Assembly: GCA_036826635.1 (NCBI GenBank)
Contig: DAISVY010000001.1
Span: forward strand, 186,001 to 250,000
Source of the DNA: DAISVY01 sp036826635
GTDB taxonomy: Bacteria; Zixibacteria; MSB-5A5; GN15; FEB-12
Length of the DNA: 64,000 bases
Reading direction: 5' to 3'
The notes below the pieces were generated by a model that ran no database searches, was not told the origin of the DNA, and saw nothing but the letters and a program-made list of their open reading frames with translations. The translations under genes were made by a program, and so were the position numbers. This document shows positions 25,414-34,482 of the stretch, piece by piece; position 1 is the stretch's first letter; each line of letters begins with the position of its first letter.

Positions 25414-26370
25414 ATGCCGTCTGTCGATTTAAGTCAGAGCCGTTCGAAAACACGCTCTCTCGCGATACATGCAGTTAAGTTAATCCTCACGCTGATCGTG
25501 CTATACTACGTTGGACGTCAGGTCTGGCGAAACTGGGATCTGACCCGTGCTTACGACTGGCAATTCAATCCGTTTTATTTGGCGGCGTCGGTAATTCTGG
25601 CCCAGGCGGCGTTTTTCATTTTTACCACCTGCTGGAAAAAGATCATCAGCGGTTTCGGTCATCAAATAAGCGCCCCCATGGCTTTTCGTATTTCGAATCT
25701 CTCCAATCTGGGCCGTTATGTGCCGGGCAAGGTCTGGCAGGTGTTCGGTATGTTGTACCTTGCTCGGAAAGAAGGGATTCCCCAGGGGCAGGCGGCGGCT
25801 TCGTTTGTCATTATTCAGTTTTTTACTATTCCGGCTTCACTGCTGGTTTACGTGTTGGCGGCGCAGTTCGAATCGGCCCTGTTGACCGACAAGTTTGCCG
25901 TCATGGGGCAGGGCAGTGCTTATACTATCGGTGCGCTGGCTCTGGCCGGCTGTGCTGTTCTCGTCTTTGCACCCCAACCGATCCTGTGGCTTCTTAACTG
26001 GATTTTGAAGAAAACGGGTCGTGAGGCGGTGACTTTCGCTCTGGACAAAAAGGTTGCCCTGGTGATTTTCGCCGGTTACTTTTGTGGCTGGACGGTTTTC
26101 GGGCTGGCCTACTGGCTGTTTCTTCGCGGCGTTGTCGGCTCAACCGCGCCGTCGGTGATTACGGCTATCGGGCTGTATAATATTGCCTATCAGGTGGGTT
26201 ACCTCATGCTGTTTGCGCCCGGCGGTTTCGGGCCGCGCGAGGCGGTCATGGGCGAGTTGCTCAAACCGTTCGTCGGTCCGCTCGGTCCGGCCCTGGCCGT
26301 GGTGGCCCGGCTGTGGTCGGTTGTCATAGATTCACTGGCCGCGGTAATTGCCCTGTGTGTGAAGAAATAA
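25414..26370 (+). CDS. LPG-synthase-type membrane protein (UPF0104/AglD-like)
   Basis: 318 residues from the ATG at 25414; a TTG at 25399 is possible, and neither has a good ribosome site. Seven or eight membrane helices. The family motifs are visible: SNLGRYVPGKVWQ near residue 95 and FAPGGFGPREAVM near 270. Proteins with this lysylphosphatidylglycerol-synthase membrane domain but no synthetase domain are thought to act as lipid flippases or helpers in glycan assembly. It lies between a polyprenyl-phosphate glycosyltransferase and a YfhO-like protein, which fits handling of a lipid-linked sugar. Confidence 0.83.
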   Translation: MPSVDLSQSRSKTRSLAIHAVKLILTLIVLYYVGRQVWRNWDLTRAYDWQFNPFYLAASVILAQAAFFIFTTCWKKIISGFGHQISAPMAFRISNLSNLGRYVPGKVWQVFGMLYLARKEGIPQGQAAASFVIIQFFTIPASLLVYVLAAQFESALLTDKFAVMGQGSAYTIGALALAGCAVLVFAPQPILWLLNWILKKTGREAVTFALDKKVALVIFAGYFCGWTVFGLAYWLFLRGVVGSTAPSVITAIGLYNIAYQVGYLMLFAPGGFGPREAVMGELLKPFVGPLGPALAVVARLWSVVIDSLAAVIALCVKK

Positions 26371-26393
26371 CTCGAATTTGATCTGGAGTCGTT

Positions 26394-28871
26394 TTGGCCA
26401 AGAAAAACCGACCGGCCCCCGCCCACGGCGCTCGTATCTTTGATCCCGAGAAATCGCCCTGGTTTGTCCCGCTCGTTTTTATCATTCTTTTCATCGCTAC
26501 CGTAATTCTGTTCGCGGATTTTGTTTTCTCCGATCAGATGCTTTACGGGTCCGATACTTTGCAGGCGGGTTACGCTTTTCGCTCGTTTTACGTCGACTAT
26601 TTCCACGAACATTTTTCCGTGCCACAATGGACACCGGCTAATTTCGGTGGTATGCCCTATGTGGAGGCGTTTCACGGCGATATCTTTTACCCCTTCAGCG
26701 CGCTAAAATTCGTTATGCCGCTCAAGCGGGCTTTGGGCTGGACGCTGTTGCTGCATGTCTTTTTTGCCGGTGTTTTTATGTATCTGGCCGCCCGGCAGTT
26801 CAAGCTGTCCAAAGTACCGGCCCTGTTATCCGGGATTGCCTATATGTTCGCCGCTTATCTGGTGTCGATGGTCGCCCCGGGGCATGACGGCAAGATTTTC
26901 GTGACGACTCTTTTCCCGTTGATGATGCTGTTCCTTGAGCGCGGTTTGGAGAAGAAACCGTTTATCAATTTCTCGTTTCTCGGGCTGGTCATCGGTCTGA
27001 TGCTTCTTACGCCTCATCCTCAGATGTCCTATTTCTCACTTTGGGCGATGAGTTTCTACGCGGCCTTCAGATTGATTTTGCTCTGGATTAAAAAGAAGTC
27101 GTTCCTGCCGGTGATACGTCCGGCCGTGCTGATCGCTTATGCCGTTGTCATAGGGCTGCTTTTTTCGGCCATCCAGTTTTACCCCGGGTATTATTACACC
27201 ACTCACTTCTCGCCTCGGGCCGACTCCAAGAAAGGCTGGGACTGGGCAACCTCGTGGTCGATGCACGAGGAAGAAGCGATGAATATCCTTATCCCGGAGT
27301 TCAGCGGCACGGCCAGCGAAAAAGCCACGACCTATTATTGGGGAAAGAACTATTTCAAAGATAATTGTGAGTCGGTCGGGGTGGTGCCGTTCTTTGTTGC
27401 GCTTCTGGGGCTTTTCTTCGCGCGGAAAAAGAAGGCCTGGTTCTTCGGCGGCCTGGCGCTTTTTGCCTTGCTGTACGCTCTGGGGGGCACGACGCCGGTG
27501 TTTCGATTATTTTACTGGTTGATACCGAAGGTGAAATCGCTCCGAGCGCCTTCAATGATCATGTTCCTGTTTTCGTTTTCCGTGGCCATGCTGGCCGGGA
27601 TGGGTCTTCAGGCCGTGCTTGATGCCCGGCGTGAAAAAAACAGGGACAATCCCGTCGGGGACCGGAGGTTTGACTATCTCTTGTTCGGTTTCCCGGGTTT
27701 CATGTTGTTGCTGGCCGTCCTTTTTGCCCTCAATGGTAAGGGGATGATTAACGCCTGGTCGTGGTTGTTTTACAGTGATCTGCCGAGTCAGATGATCCGT
27801 CAGGGGATGAGCAAGCTGGATTTGGCCTACGCCAACCTTCCGGCCATTCAGAGTGGGGCCTGGCTGGCTTTCCTGTTCTCAGCTCTGGCGGCACTTTGTA
27901 TCTGGCTGTATCGAAGCGGCAAGCTGGGTACCGGTATTCTCGTGGCCTTGCTGGTTGTTCCCGTGGTCGATGGTGTCCGTTTTGATCGTCGCTTTATCAA
28001 GGTCGTTGACAAGGCTGATTTTCGCGCTCGCTATGAGCCCGACCCGATGATTAATTACCTGAGTCACGTCGAGGGCAAGTTCCGCGTGTTGAATCTGGCC
28101 AATCCCAACGACAACAGCCTGGCCCTGTTTGGTATCGACAATGTAGTCGGTTATCACGGCAATCAACTGCGATGGTACGACGATCTTCTGGGTGGTCCGG
28201 CCCTGAGCAATATCCGTACTTTCAATGCCCGCATGCTCAATCTGGTCGGGGCGCATTATCTGATTAACCCGACCGCCGGGAAAGTGCCCGAAAACTGGTT
28301 CGGTGACAAACGGCTGGTTTTGGCCGCCGAGTTCGGGCAGACGAAACTGATCCGTAACGACAACGCTTTTCCAAGGGTATTTCTGGTCGACACGTTTCGG
28401 GTTTTTGACGAGCGTGCTCGGATCGTCGATGAAGTCCTCAAGGGAAGTGACGATATGCGACGGGTCGTCTATCTCGAAGAGCAACCGTCGTTGGTCTATA
28501 GTCCCGACAGCACGGCCGCCGATTCGGCCTGGATCGAAGATTACGCCCCGGAACGTGTTACGGTTGGGGTGGCGGTCGGTGGAAACCGGATTCTGGTCCT
28601 GACCGATAATTATTTCGATGCCTGGCAGGCGGAAATCGATGGGGCTCCGGCTAAGGTGCTTCGAGCTTATGGTTCTTTCCGGGCCGTGGAGGTTCCGGCC
28701 GGCAGTCGTGAAGTGGTCTTTTCATATCGGTCCCAGCGCTATCTGACCGGTCGTTTGATCACCTGGTTGACTGGCGTCTACCTGCTGATTATACTTGGGG
28801 CCGCGATATTCTGGAATCGGCGGAAGCAGATAAGTGTAGAACAGCCGGAACAAAAAGAGAGCAATCCGTGA
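26394..28871 (+). CDS. YfhO-family multi-pass membrane protein (putative GT-C glycosyltransferase)
   Basis: 825 residues, within the 750-900 range of YfhO proteins. The TTG start at 26394 follows CTGGAGTC. It has about 12 membrane helices in the first 520 residues, an early extracytoplasmic loop with DTLQAGYAFRSFY (like the acidic first loop of GT-C enzymes), a soluble extracytoplasmic domain (about 540-780) and a final helix near 795. YfhO proteins use polyprenyl-phosphate sugars to decorate surface polymers such as lipoteichoic acid or glycoproteins. Its neighbours on both sides encode enzymes that make polyprenyl-phosphate sugars, supporting this role. The acceptor is unknown. Confidence 0.85.
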   Translation: MAKKNRPAPAHGARIFDPEKSPWFVPLVFIILFIATVILFADFVFSDQMLYGSDTLQAGYAFRSFYVDYFHEHFSVPQWTPANFGGMPYVEAFHGDIFYPFSALKFVMPLKRALGWTLLLHVFFAGVFMYLAARQFKLSKVPALLSGIAYMFAAYLVSMVAPGHDGKIFVTTLFPLMMLFLERGLEKKPFINFSFLGLVIGLMLLTPHPQMSYFSLWAMSFYAAFRLILLWIKKKSFLPVIRPAVLIAYAVVIGLLFSAIQFYPGYYYTTHFSPRADSKKGWDWATSWSMHEEEAMNILIPEFSGTASEKATTYYWGKNYFKDNCESVGVVPFFVALLGLFFARKKKAWFFGGLALFALLYALGGTTPVFRLFYWLIPKVKSLRAPSMIMFLFSFSVAMLAGMGLQAVLDARREKNRDNPVGDRRFDYLLFGFPGFMLLLAVLFALNGKGMINAWSWLFYSDLPSQMIRQGMSKLDLAYANLPAIQSGAWLAFLFSALAALCIWLYRSGKLGTGILVALLVVPVVDGVRFDRRFIKVVDKADFRARYEPDPMINYLSHVEGKFRVLNLANPNDNSLALFGIDNVVGYHGNQLRWYDDLLGGPALSNIRTFNARMLNLVGAHYLINPTAGKVPENWFGDKRLVLAAEFGQTKLIRNDNAFPRVFLVDTFRVFDERARIVDEVLKGSDDMRRVVYLEEQPSLVYSPDSTAADSAWIEDYAPERVTVGVAVGGNRILVLTDNYFDAWQAEIDGAPAKVLRAYGSFRAVEVPAGSREVVFSYRSQRYLTGRLITWLTGVYLLIILGAAIFWNRRKQISVEQPEQKESNP

Positions 28872-29596
28872 ATCAAACACAACGCGCCCTGATCATTTTC
28901 CCGACGTACAATGAGCGGGACAATATCGAGAAAATCGTTCACGCGGTTCTTCCGCTGGACCCCCGCATACACGTCCTGATCGTTGACGACAACTCACCCG
29001 ACGGCACCGGTGAAATTGCCGACCGGCTGGCCGAGCAGGAAAGCAAGGTCAAGGTTCTTCATCGCGAGGGCAAAGAAGGGCTGGGCAAGGCCTATATCGC
29101 CGGGTTCAAGTGGGCCATCGAGCAGGGCTTTGATTTTATATTCGAAATGGACGCCGATTTCTCTCACGGTCCGGAGTATATCAAGGATTTCCTTCGCGAG
29201 ATTCAGAATAACGACCTCGTAATAGGCTCGCGTTACATCTCCGGTGTCAATGTCATTAACTGGCCTATGACCCGGCTCTTGTTGTCATACTACGCCAACG
29301 TTTACACTCGTATCGTTACCGGCCTGCCGCTTCGTGATGCCACTGGCGGGTTCAAATGCTTCCGCCGGGAAGTGCTTGAGGCTATTAACCTCGACAATGT
29401 TCGGGCGTCCGGTTATGTTTTTCAGATCGAAATGTCGATGCGGGCCTGGAAAAAGGGATATCGCATCAAGGAAATCCCCATCGTCTTTGTCGACCGCATC
29501 GCCGGTGCTTCCAAGATGTCAAAGAGAATTATGCGTGAAGCTATCTGGACGGTCTGGTTGCTGCGTCTCAAATCGATGTTCGGGAAACTTGGCTAA
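28868..29596 (+). CDS. Polyprenol monophosphomannose synthase-like GT2
   Basis: 242 residues, the size of soluble DPM1-like enzymes. The GTG start overlaps the YfhO stop (GTGA). The donor-site motifs are IIFPTYNERDNIEK, then VDDNSPDGTGEIAD, then EMDADFSHGPEYI; the C-terminal part has the family pattern ATGGFKCFRREVLE and GYVFQIEMS. It has no membrane helix. It should make mannosyl (or similar) phospho-polyprenol at the cytoplasmic face, the donor for a GT-C enzyme such as the preceding YfhO protein. The translational overlap makes this functional link likely. Confidence 0.9.
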   Translation: MNQTQRALIIFPTYNERDNIEKIVHAVLPLDPRIHVLIVDDNSPDGTGEIADRLAEQESKVKVLHREGKEGLGKAYIAGFKWAIEQGFDFIFEMDADFSHGPEYIKDFLREIQNNDLVIGSRYISGVNVINWPMTRLLLSYYANVYTRIVTGLPLRDATGGFKCFRREVLEAINLDNVRASGYVFQIEMSMRAWKKGYRIKEIPIVFVDRIAGASKMSKRIMREAIWTVWLLRLKSMFGKLG

Positions 29597-29605
29597 GCCA
29601 TAGCG

Positions 29606-30475
29606 GTGGTGCAAACTTCTTCCAAAGTTTCGATCATTATGGTCACGTGCAACTCCGTGGCCGCTCTGCCGTCGTGCCTGCAAGCCCTGCCTCGGGCCTC
29701 CGGGGAAATCCCCTGGGAACTGATAGTTGTCGATAACGCTTCAAGCGACGACTCGGCTGCTGAAGTCAGCCGGTTGTGTCCTGACGCTACGGTGATAGTC
29801 AACGAGCGCAACCGGGGTTTTGCGGCCGCCTGTAACAGCGGAGTGGAAAAAGCCGCTGGGGAATTTTTGCTGTTTCTGAATCCTGACGTGCAGATGGATC
29901 CCGGCACGGTGGAGAATTTCCTTGAGGTTTTCGAGACTCGTGATGATATCGGACTGGTGGCGGGGCGAATGCGTTTCCCGGACAATCGATTTCAGGCCAA
30001 TTGTCGGAGATTCCCGACCGCTTACAACCTGATGTTTTCCCGCGGTTCGGCTATGTTGCGCCTGTTCGGTCGTTGGCTCGGTCACGGTGGGGAGTACACT
30101 CTGCCGGATTACGAGAAGACGACCGAAATCCCGGCGGCCGCGGCGGCGATGGTGATGATCCGCAAGAAAGTCTTCGATGATATCGGCGGTTTCGATGATC
30201 GCTTTTTTATGTATATGGAAGATACGGATCTCTGTCGCCGGCTGCATGAGGCCGGTTTTGTCAATCTGTATGCTCCTTCGGTCAGTGGCGTTCACGCATT
30301 CGGGAGAGGAAGCAGCGCCGGTTACGTTCGGCGGCGCTGGTATCATCATCGCTCGGTCTGGAAATACTTCCTCAAGTATTCCCCTAACGGTTTTTCGGTT
30401 TTTGTGCTGCCGCTTATTCTGGCGGCTAATCTTGTTTTGGTGATTCTGCTTTCATTCGGAGAGGCCAGGAAGTGA
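29606..30475 (+). CDS. GT2 glycosyltransferase (rhamnosyltransferase-like)
   Basis: 289 residues, starting at one of two adjacent GTG codons (29606 used). It has SIIMVTCNSVAALPSCL, DNASSDDSA, LFLNPDVQMDPG (the DxD-like site), and the C-terminal acceptor-domain pattern GGFDDRFFMYMEDTDLCRRL. One hydrophobic helix lies close to the C-terminus (LPLILAANLVLVILL), suggesting membrane attachment. This type adds rhamnose or a similar deoxysugar to lipid-linked glycans. It follows the DPM1-like gene by nine bases and precedes the WecA-like gene by one base. Confidence 0.88.
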   Translation: MVQTSSKVSIIMVTCNSVAALPSCLQALPRASGEIPWELIVVDNASSDDSAAEVSRLCPDATVIVNERNRGFAAACNSGVEKAAGEFLLFLNPDVQMDPGTVENFLEVFETRDDIGLVAGRMRFPDNRFQANCRRFPTAYNLMFSRGSAMLRLFGRWLGHGGEYTLPDYEKTTEIPAAAAAMVMIRKKVFDDIGGFDDRFFMYMEDTDLCRRLHEAGFVNLYAPSVSGVHAFGRGSSAGYVRRRWYHHRSVWKYFLKYSPNGFSVFVLPLILAANLVLVILLSFGEARK

Positions 30476-30476
30476 C

Positions 30477-31541
30477 ATGCTGTCGCCCGCGACATTAGTT
30501 CCTCTGGCGGTGGGGCTGGTAGTCACGCTGCTGGGCATGCGGCCGGCTCTGCGTCTGGCCGAGCGATTCCAGTTGCTCGACCAACCCGGTCGGCATAAAC
30601 GCCACAAGCGACCGGTGCCCATTGTGGGCGGACTGTTGTTGTTCCTCGCGGTATGGCTGGGAGTTCTGGCCGCTTATTGGGGGTTCTCCGATCGTTTTGC
30701 CGGTCTGGCCGGGTCACTGGGGTATATTTTCTGCGGAGCCCTGATTATTTTCTTAGTCGGCTTTTCCGATGATTTGACTCCCCTGTCGGCCTGGACGAAA
30801 CTGATCGCTCAGGTGGCGGTCGGGTTGGTACTGTATATCGGGGGACTCAGAATCGATCCTCTGACCGTCCCTTTTCTGGGCGGTATCTCCATGGGAGTTT
30901 TCTCGGTCGCTATCACGGTGTTTTGGGTTGTCGGTCTGACCAACGCCGTGAACATCATTGACGGGCTGGATGGTCTGGCGGGTGGCGTGTCGCTGATTGC
31001 GGCTCTGACTATGACCGTAATAGGGCACCTTTACGGGGTTGGTCCGGCGGTGGTTTTTGCTTATGCCATGATCGGTTTTCTGGTTGTCTTTCTCTTTTAT
31101 AATCGCTATCCGGCCCGGGTTTTTCTGGGTGATTCCGGATCACTTCAGATCGGTTACTATTTTGCCGTTATCTCGTTGCTCGTGCCGCTCAAATCATACA
31201 CGGCGGCGGCTCTCTATCTTCCGCTTCTGGCTCTGGGGGTGCCCATTCTGGAAACGGCGATTTCCATTTCGCGACGGCTGGCAACTCACCGCAACGTCAT
31301 GAAGGCGGATCGTCGCCACCTTTTTCATTATCTGGCTCTGGCCGGTTTGTCTCCCCGGACGATTGTGGTGATATTTTACCTGCTCTCGGTTGTCTTTGGC
31401 CTGTTTGCACTGGCTATGTACTACTGGAACCGGCTGGTGGTGTTCGGGTTTTTGGTGCTTTTTATGGTTGTCATTCTGGCCGCGTTTCTTATCTTTATGG
31501 CTACCCCGGATCGGACCGGCAGGTCTCGGACGGGAAGGTAA
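30477..31541 (+). CDS. wecA: WecA/TagO-type undecaprenyl-phosphate sugar-1-phosphate transferase
   Basis: 354 residues with about 11 membrane helices. The MraY/WecA family motifs are clear: KRHKRPVPIVGG in the first loop, FSDDLTPLSAWTK (the catalytic Asp pair), NAVNIIDGLDGLAGG, and VFLGDSGSLQIG; DRRHLFHYL is the histidine loop. The protein transfers GlcNAc-1-phosphate (or a related HexNAc) from UDP-sugar to undecaprenyl phosphate, starting a lipid-linked glycan. It ends the glycan gene run that began at 24413. The substrate is not certain, and mraY itself is usually in the cell-wall cluster, which is not here. Confidence 0.88.
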   Translation: MLSPATLVPLAVGLVVTLLGMRPALRLAERFQLLDQPGRHKRHKRPVPIVGGLLLFLAVWLGVLAAYWGFSDRFAGLAGSLGYIFCGALIIFLVGFSDDLTPLSAWTKLIAQVAVGLVLYIGGLRIDPLTVPFLGGISMGVFSVAITVFWVVGLTNAVNIIDGLDGLAGGVSLIAALTMTVIGHLYGVGPAVVFAYAMIGFLVVFLFYNRYPARVFLGDSGSLQIGYYFAVISLLVPLKSYTAAALYLPLLALGVPILETAISISRRLATHRNVMKADRRHLFHYLALAGLSPRTIVVIFYLLSVVFGLFALAMYYWNRLVVFGFLVLFMVVILAAFLIFMATPDRTGRSRTGR

Positions 31542-31571
31542 CTGCTTAGTTTTGAATGGATTGCCGTTGTT

Positions 31572-32537
31572 ATGGCGGAAGGATATCTTCATCTGGATTT
31601 CGAGCGGCCGATAGTCGAGCTGGAAAAGAAAATCTCCGACATGAAGGACTTCTCCGTCGGGGAGAATATCGAGCTCGAAAGCGAGATTCAGTCTCTTCAG
31701 AAGAAACTGGAACGGCTGCGCAAAGAAATCTATTCCGATCTGAGCCGCTGGCAGCGGGTCCAGCTTTCCCGGCATCCCCGGCGTCCTCATAGCCTTGATT
31801 ATATCAAGCTCATGATGACCGATTTTCTGGAGATTCACGGTGATCGCTATTTCGCCGACGACCGTGCCGTGGTGGGTGGTTTCGCCCGGCTTGACGGTGA
31901 GCCGATTATGGTGGTTGCCCAGGAGAAGGGGCGAGATACCAAGGAAAAGCTGTCGCGCAATTTCGGTATGTGTCATCCGGAGGGATATCGTAAAGCCCGC
32001 CGCCTTTTCTATCTGGCCGAGAAGTTCGGTCTGCCGATTGTCATTCTGATCGACACGCCGGGCGCTTTTCCGGGGATTGGGGCTGAAGAGCGCGGTCAGG
32101 CGGAAGCTATCGCCAAGAATATCCAGGTAATGTTCCAGATCAGGGTGCCCATTGTGGTCACGATAATCGGGGAAGGGGCGTCCGGCGGTGCACTCGGAAT
32201 AGGCATTGGTGATCGCGTTTTCATTCAGGAGTACGCCTGGTACTCGGTTATTTCCCCGGAGGCCTGCGCCGCTATTTTGTGGCGCGATGCCGCCAAAGGA
32301 CCGGAGGCGGCCGAGGCCCTCAAGCCTACCGCGGACACCCTGTTGGAATTGAATATAGTCGACAAGATTATACCCGAACCTCCCAGTGGGGCGCATAACG
32401 ATCCTCCCGAGGCGGCTCGGTTGGTTAAAAAAGAGATAATGGCGGCGCTGAAAGAACTTAAGACTAAATCGACGTCCGAATTGCTCGGCGAACGACTGGC
32501 CAAATATCGCGCCATGGGGGTGCTGGAAGAGCATTGA
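31572..32537 (+). CDS. accA: Acetyl-CoA carboxylase carboxyltransferase, alpha subunit
   Basis: 321 residues, matching the family. The N-terminal helical part (LDFERPIVELEKKI) is followed by the crotonase-like core with GDRYFADDRAVVGG, DTPGAFPGIGAEERGQ and the oxyanion region GEGASGGALGIG. It pairs with AccD to transfer the carboxyl group from biotin to acetyl-CoA, giving malonyl-CoA. AccD is not in the window, and accB and accC lie about 21 and 19 kb upstream. The stop overlaps the next small gene (TGATG). It follows wecA by 30 bases and may be read from the glycan message. Confidence 0.96.
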   Translation: MAEGYLHLDFERPIVELEKKISDMKDFSVGENIELESEIQSLQKKLERLRKEIYSDLSRWQRVQLSRHPRRPHSLDYIKLMMTDFLEIHGDRYFADDRAVVGGFARLDGEPIMVVAQEKGRDTKEKLSRNFGMCHPEGYRKARRLFYLAEKFGLPIVILIDTPGAFPGIGAEERGQAEAIAKNIQVMFQIRVPIVVTIIGEGASGGALGIGIGDRVFIQEYAWYSVISPEACAAILWRDAAKGPEAAEALKPTADTLLELNIVDKIIPEPPSGAHNDPPEAARLVKKEIMAALKELKTKSTSELLGERLAKYRAMGVLEEH

Positions 32538-32713
32538 TGGGTCGGCTGAAAGAATTGCCGGCGATGCTGGTTTGTCCCCGCTGTCGCGGACCGCTGGAAT
32601 ATGTGGAAACGGAAGACCGGCTCGACTGCAAAAGTTGTCGGCTTGGCTTTCGCGTTATTGACGGTATTCCGGTACTTCTGATTGAGGGGGCGGAGGAGTT
32701 GAAGCAAAGGTAA
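32537..32713 (+). CDS. Trm112-like small zinc protein (UPF0434 family)
   Basis: 58 residues, found by reading the sequence between accA and ptsN. It starts at the ATG that overlaps the accA stop (TGATG) and ends two bases before ptsN. The N-terminus has a CPRC knuckle and a second CKSC knuckle about 15 residues later, followed by GFRVIDGIPVLL, the signature end of Trm112/YcaR proteins (typically YPIRDGIPVML). Trm112 proteins bind and activate methyltransferases; the role of the bacterial orphan is not well defined. Tight packing on both sides supports it as a real gene. Confidence 0.85.
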   Translation: MGRLKELPAMLVCPRCRGPLEYVETEDRLDCKSCRLGFRVIDGIPVLLIEGAEELKQR

Positions 32714-32715
32714 GA

Positions 32716-33171
32716 ATGATGAAATTATCCAAGTTCTGCGAAGAGAATCTCGTTACTTTCAACATGAAGGCTTCCAACAAACAGGAGGCTATTGAGGAAT
32801 TGATAGACCTGGCCGCCACTTCCCATTCGATCAAGGATCGGGATCAGTTGATGGCCGATGTGAAAGAACGTGAGGAGTTGGTTACGACCGGAGTGGGTTG
32901 GGGCGTGGCTTTTCCGCATGCCAAGACGAAATCCGCCAAGGGTATCGTGATAGCTTTCGGCCGTAGTGATAAAGGTATCGAATTCGACGCCATGGATCAT
33001 AAGCCGGTTCGGCTGTTTTTCCTGATAGCGGCGCCCGAAGATGCTATCGGTGCTCATTTGAACGTCATGGCCCGTCTGTCGTACCTGATGAAATCGGAAG
33101 AGAATCGGAATAAATTGCTTGAGGCCTCCTCGCCCGGCGACGTGCTGGCCCTTATGGATAAAGTAGAATAG
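32716..33171 (+). CDS. ptsN: PTS EIIA-type protein (PtsN-like, nitrogen/fructose class)
   Basis: 151 residues, the size of EIIA-Ntr. The phosphorylated histidine is His68 within GWGVAFPHAKTK, the PTS EIIA type-2 signature, and the preceding helix reads LMADVKEREELVTTGV. There are two consecutive ATG codons; either could start. EIIA-Ntr accepts phosphate from the nitrogen-PTS chain and regulates, for example, potassium transport and sigma-54 processes in other bacteria. No PTS permease, HPr or EI gene is near, so it is probably a regulatory protein. It precedes the mreCD-PBP2-RodA set by 29 bases. Confidence 0.9.
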   Translation: MMKLSKFCEENLVTFNMKASNKQEAIEELIDLAATSHSIKDRDQLMADVKEREELVTTGVGWGVAFPHAKTKSAKGIVIAFGRSDKGIEFDAMDHKPVRLFFLIAAPEDAIGAHLNVMARLSYLMKSEENRNKLLEASSPGDVLALMDKVE

Positions 33172-33200
33172 GACACAATTCACCCGGGACGGTCTGGCGC

Positions 33201-33992
33201 ATGAAATGGATTTCTAACCTGTCCGGCAGATTCGGTCGAAATGTTCATTTGATTGCCGTGCTGGTTTTGTGTCTGGTCCTCATTTTCGGTGGCCATCGGG
33301 TCACCAGCCTCGTGAGCGGGGCTACGATTAATATCTTCTATTATCCGTTCTTCAAGGTAAAGAATACGGTTACCGAGTTGAGTGCGGTCAATGCCGAGAA
33401 CAGCCGCCTCCAACTCGCGCTGGTTGAGGCTTCGGTGCGCCTTTCGCGACTGGAAGAAGCCGAGCGGGAAAATGCCCGTCTGCGTACCGTGCTCGGGTTC
33501 GATCCGCCGGCCGGTTATTCGTTGCTGCCGGCCCGGATAATATCGGTAGCCGGGGGTGTTGTCCCCACGGCCGCTGTCATAAATCGCGGCGCCAGGGATT
33601 CCATTTGCGTCGATCAGCCACTTATCAACGAACAGGGGTTGTTCGGCCGGGTGGTTTCGGTTTCGTCGGATGTCTCGACCGTTCAGTTGCTGACCGACCC
33701 GGCTCATCGGGTGGCTGTACGGGTGGCCGGGAGCCGGGAGATGGGTATCGTTAAGTATCAGCATGGCCGCGGCATGGTGCTGGCGAATTTCCCTGTTCAG
33801 GGAAGTATAGAGGTGGGTGATCTGATCGTTTCCTCCGGTCTGGGGGGAATATATCCGCCCGGCTTGGCCGTAGGAACAGTCACTTCGGTCGTGCGGCCCG
33901 AGGAGGAACCGTTCTGTCAGGTCTGTCTGGCCTCGGCGGCCAATTTCAACTCGCTCGAAGAAGTCTTCATACTGCGGGCGGATAAGAGATGA
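33201..33992 (+). CDS. mreC: Rod shape-determining protein MreC
   Basis: 263 residues. It has an N-terminal membrane helix (LIAVLVLCLVLIFGG), a coiled coil (about 60-95, NAENSRLQLALVEASVRLSRLEEA), and the periplasmic beta domain with the family motifs GLFGRVVSVSSDVSTVQLLTDP and GDLIVSSGLGGIYPPGLAVGTV. It helps organise the elongasome in the periplasm with MreD, PBP2 and RodA, all encoded directly downstream. mreB, usually just upstream of mreC, is not in this window. The stop overlaps mreD by ATGA. Confidence 0.96.
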   Translation: MKWISNLSGRFGRNVHLIAVLVLCLVLIFGGHRVTSLVSGATINIFYYPFFKVKNTVTELSAVNAENSRLQLALVEASVRLSRLEEAERENARLRTVLGFDPPAGYSLLPARIISVAGGVVPTAAVINRGARDSICVDQPLINEQGLFGRVVSVSSDVSTVQLLTDPAHRVAVRVAGSREMGIVKYQHGRGMVLANFPVQGSIEVGDLIVSSGLGGIYPPGLAVGTVTSVVRPEEEPFCQVCLASAANFNSLEEVFILRADKR

Positions 33993-34474
33993 GCGCGATA
34001 CCGTACATTCTCTATCTTCTGCTGATAGCCATGCACGTGGTGATCCTGCGGGACGTGACGACTATTTTTGGAGCGGCCATAAATCTTCCCGCTCTCATCG
34101 TGTTAATGGTCGCTCTGTACAAGGAAGATACGCCGGCGATCTGGTTCGGTTTTCTGGCCGGCATGGTGGCCTCGGCCGGTCTGCCTTTTCGTATGGGCTG
34201 GCACGCTCTTGTCATGGCGGCCGTGGCACTGGCGGCGTCGCAGGTAAAGATTCGGCTGAATCTCGATTCGTTGAAGGCCAAGTTGCTGTTGGTAGCGGGC
34301 GGCGTTTTCGTTCACAACGTCGCGGTACTGGTTATCGATCAGGGGATGGGCGTTTTTTCACCGTTGATCCTGTCGGCCGTCACCGGGGCTATTTACACCT
34401 CGGTGATAGCCTGGCTGTTCTTTCTTCTTAAAGAGGGGATCGTCACCACGCAGAAGATTAAGTCGATTTTCTGA
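33989..34474 (+). CDS. mreD: Rod shape-determining protein MreD
   Basis: 161 residues with about five membrane helices and no large soluble part, as in MreD. The family is poorly conserved; the assignment rests on length, topology and position between mreC (overlap ATGA) and the PBP2 gene (eight-base gap). It should bind MreC and PBP2 in the inner membrane as part of the elongasome. Confidence 0.9.
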   Translation: MSAIPYILYLLLIAMHVVILRDVTTIFGAAINLPALIVLMVALYKEDTPAIWFGFLAGMVASAGLPFRMGWHALVMAAVALAASQVKIRLNLDSLKAKLLLVAGGVFVHNVAVLVIDQGMGVFSPLILSAVTGAIYTSVIAWLFFLLKEGIVTTQKIKSIF

Positions 34475-34482
34475 AGGGCGGC

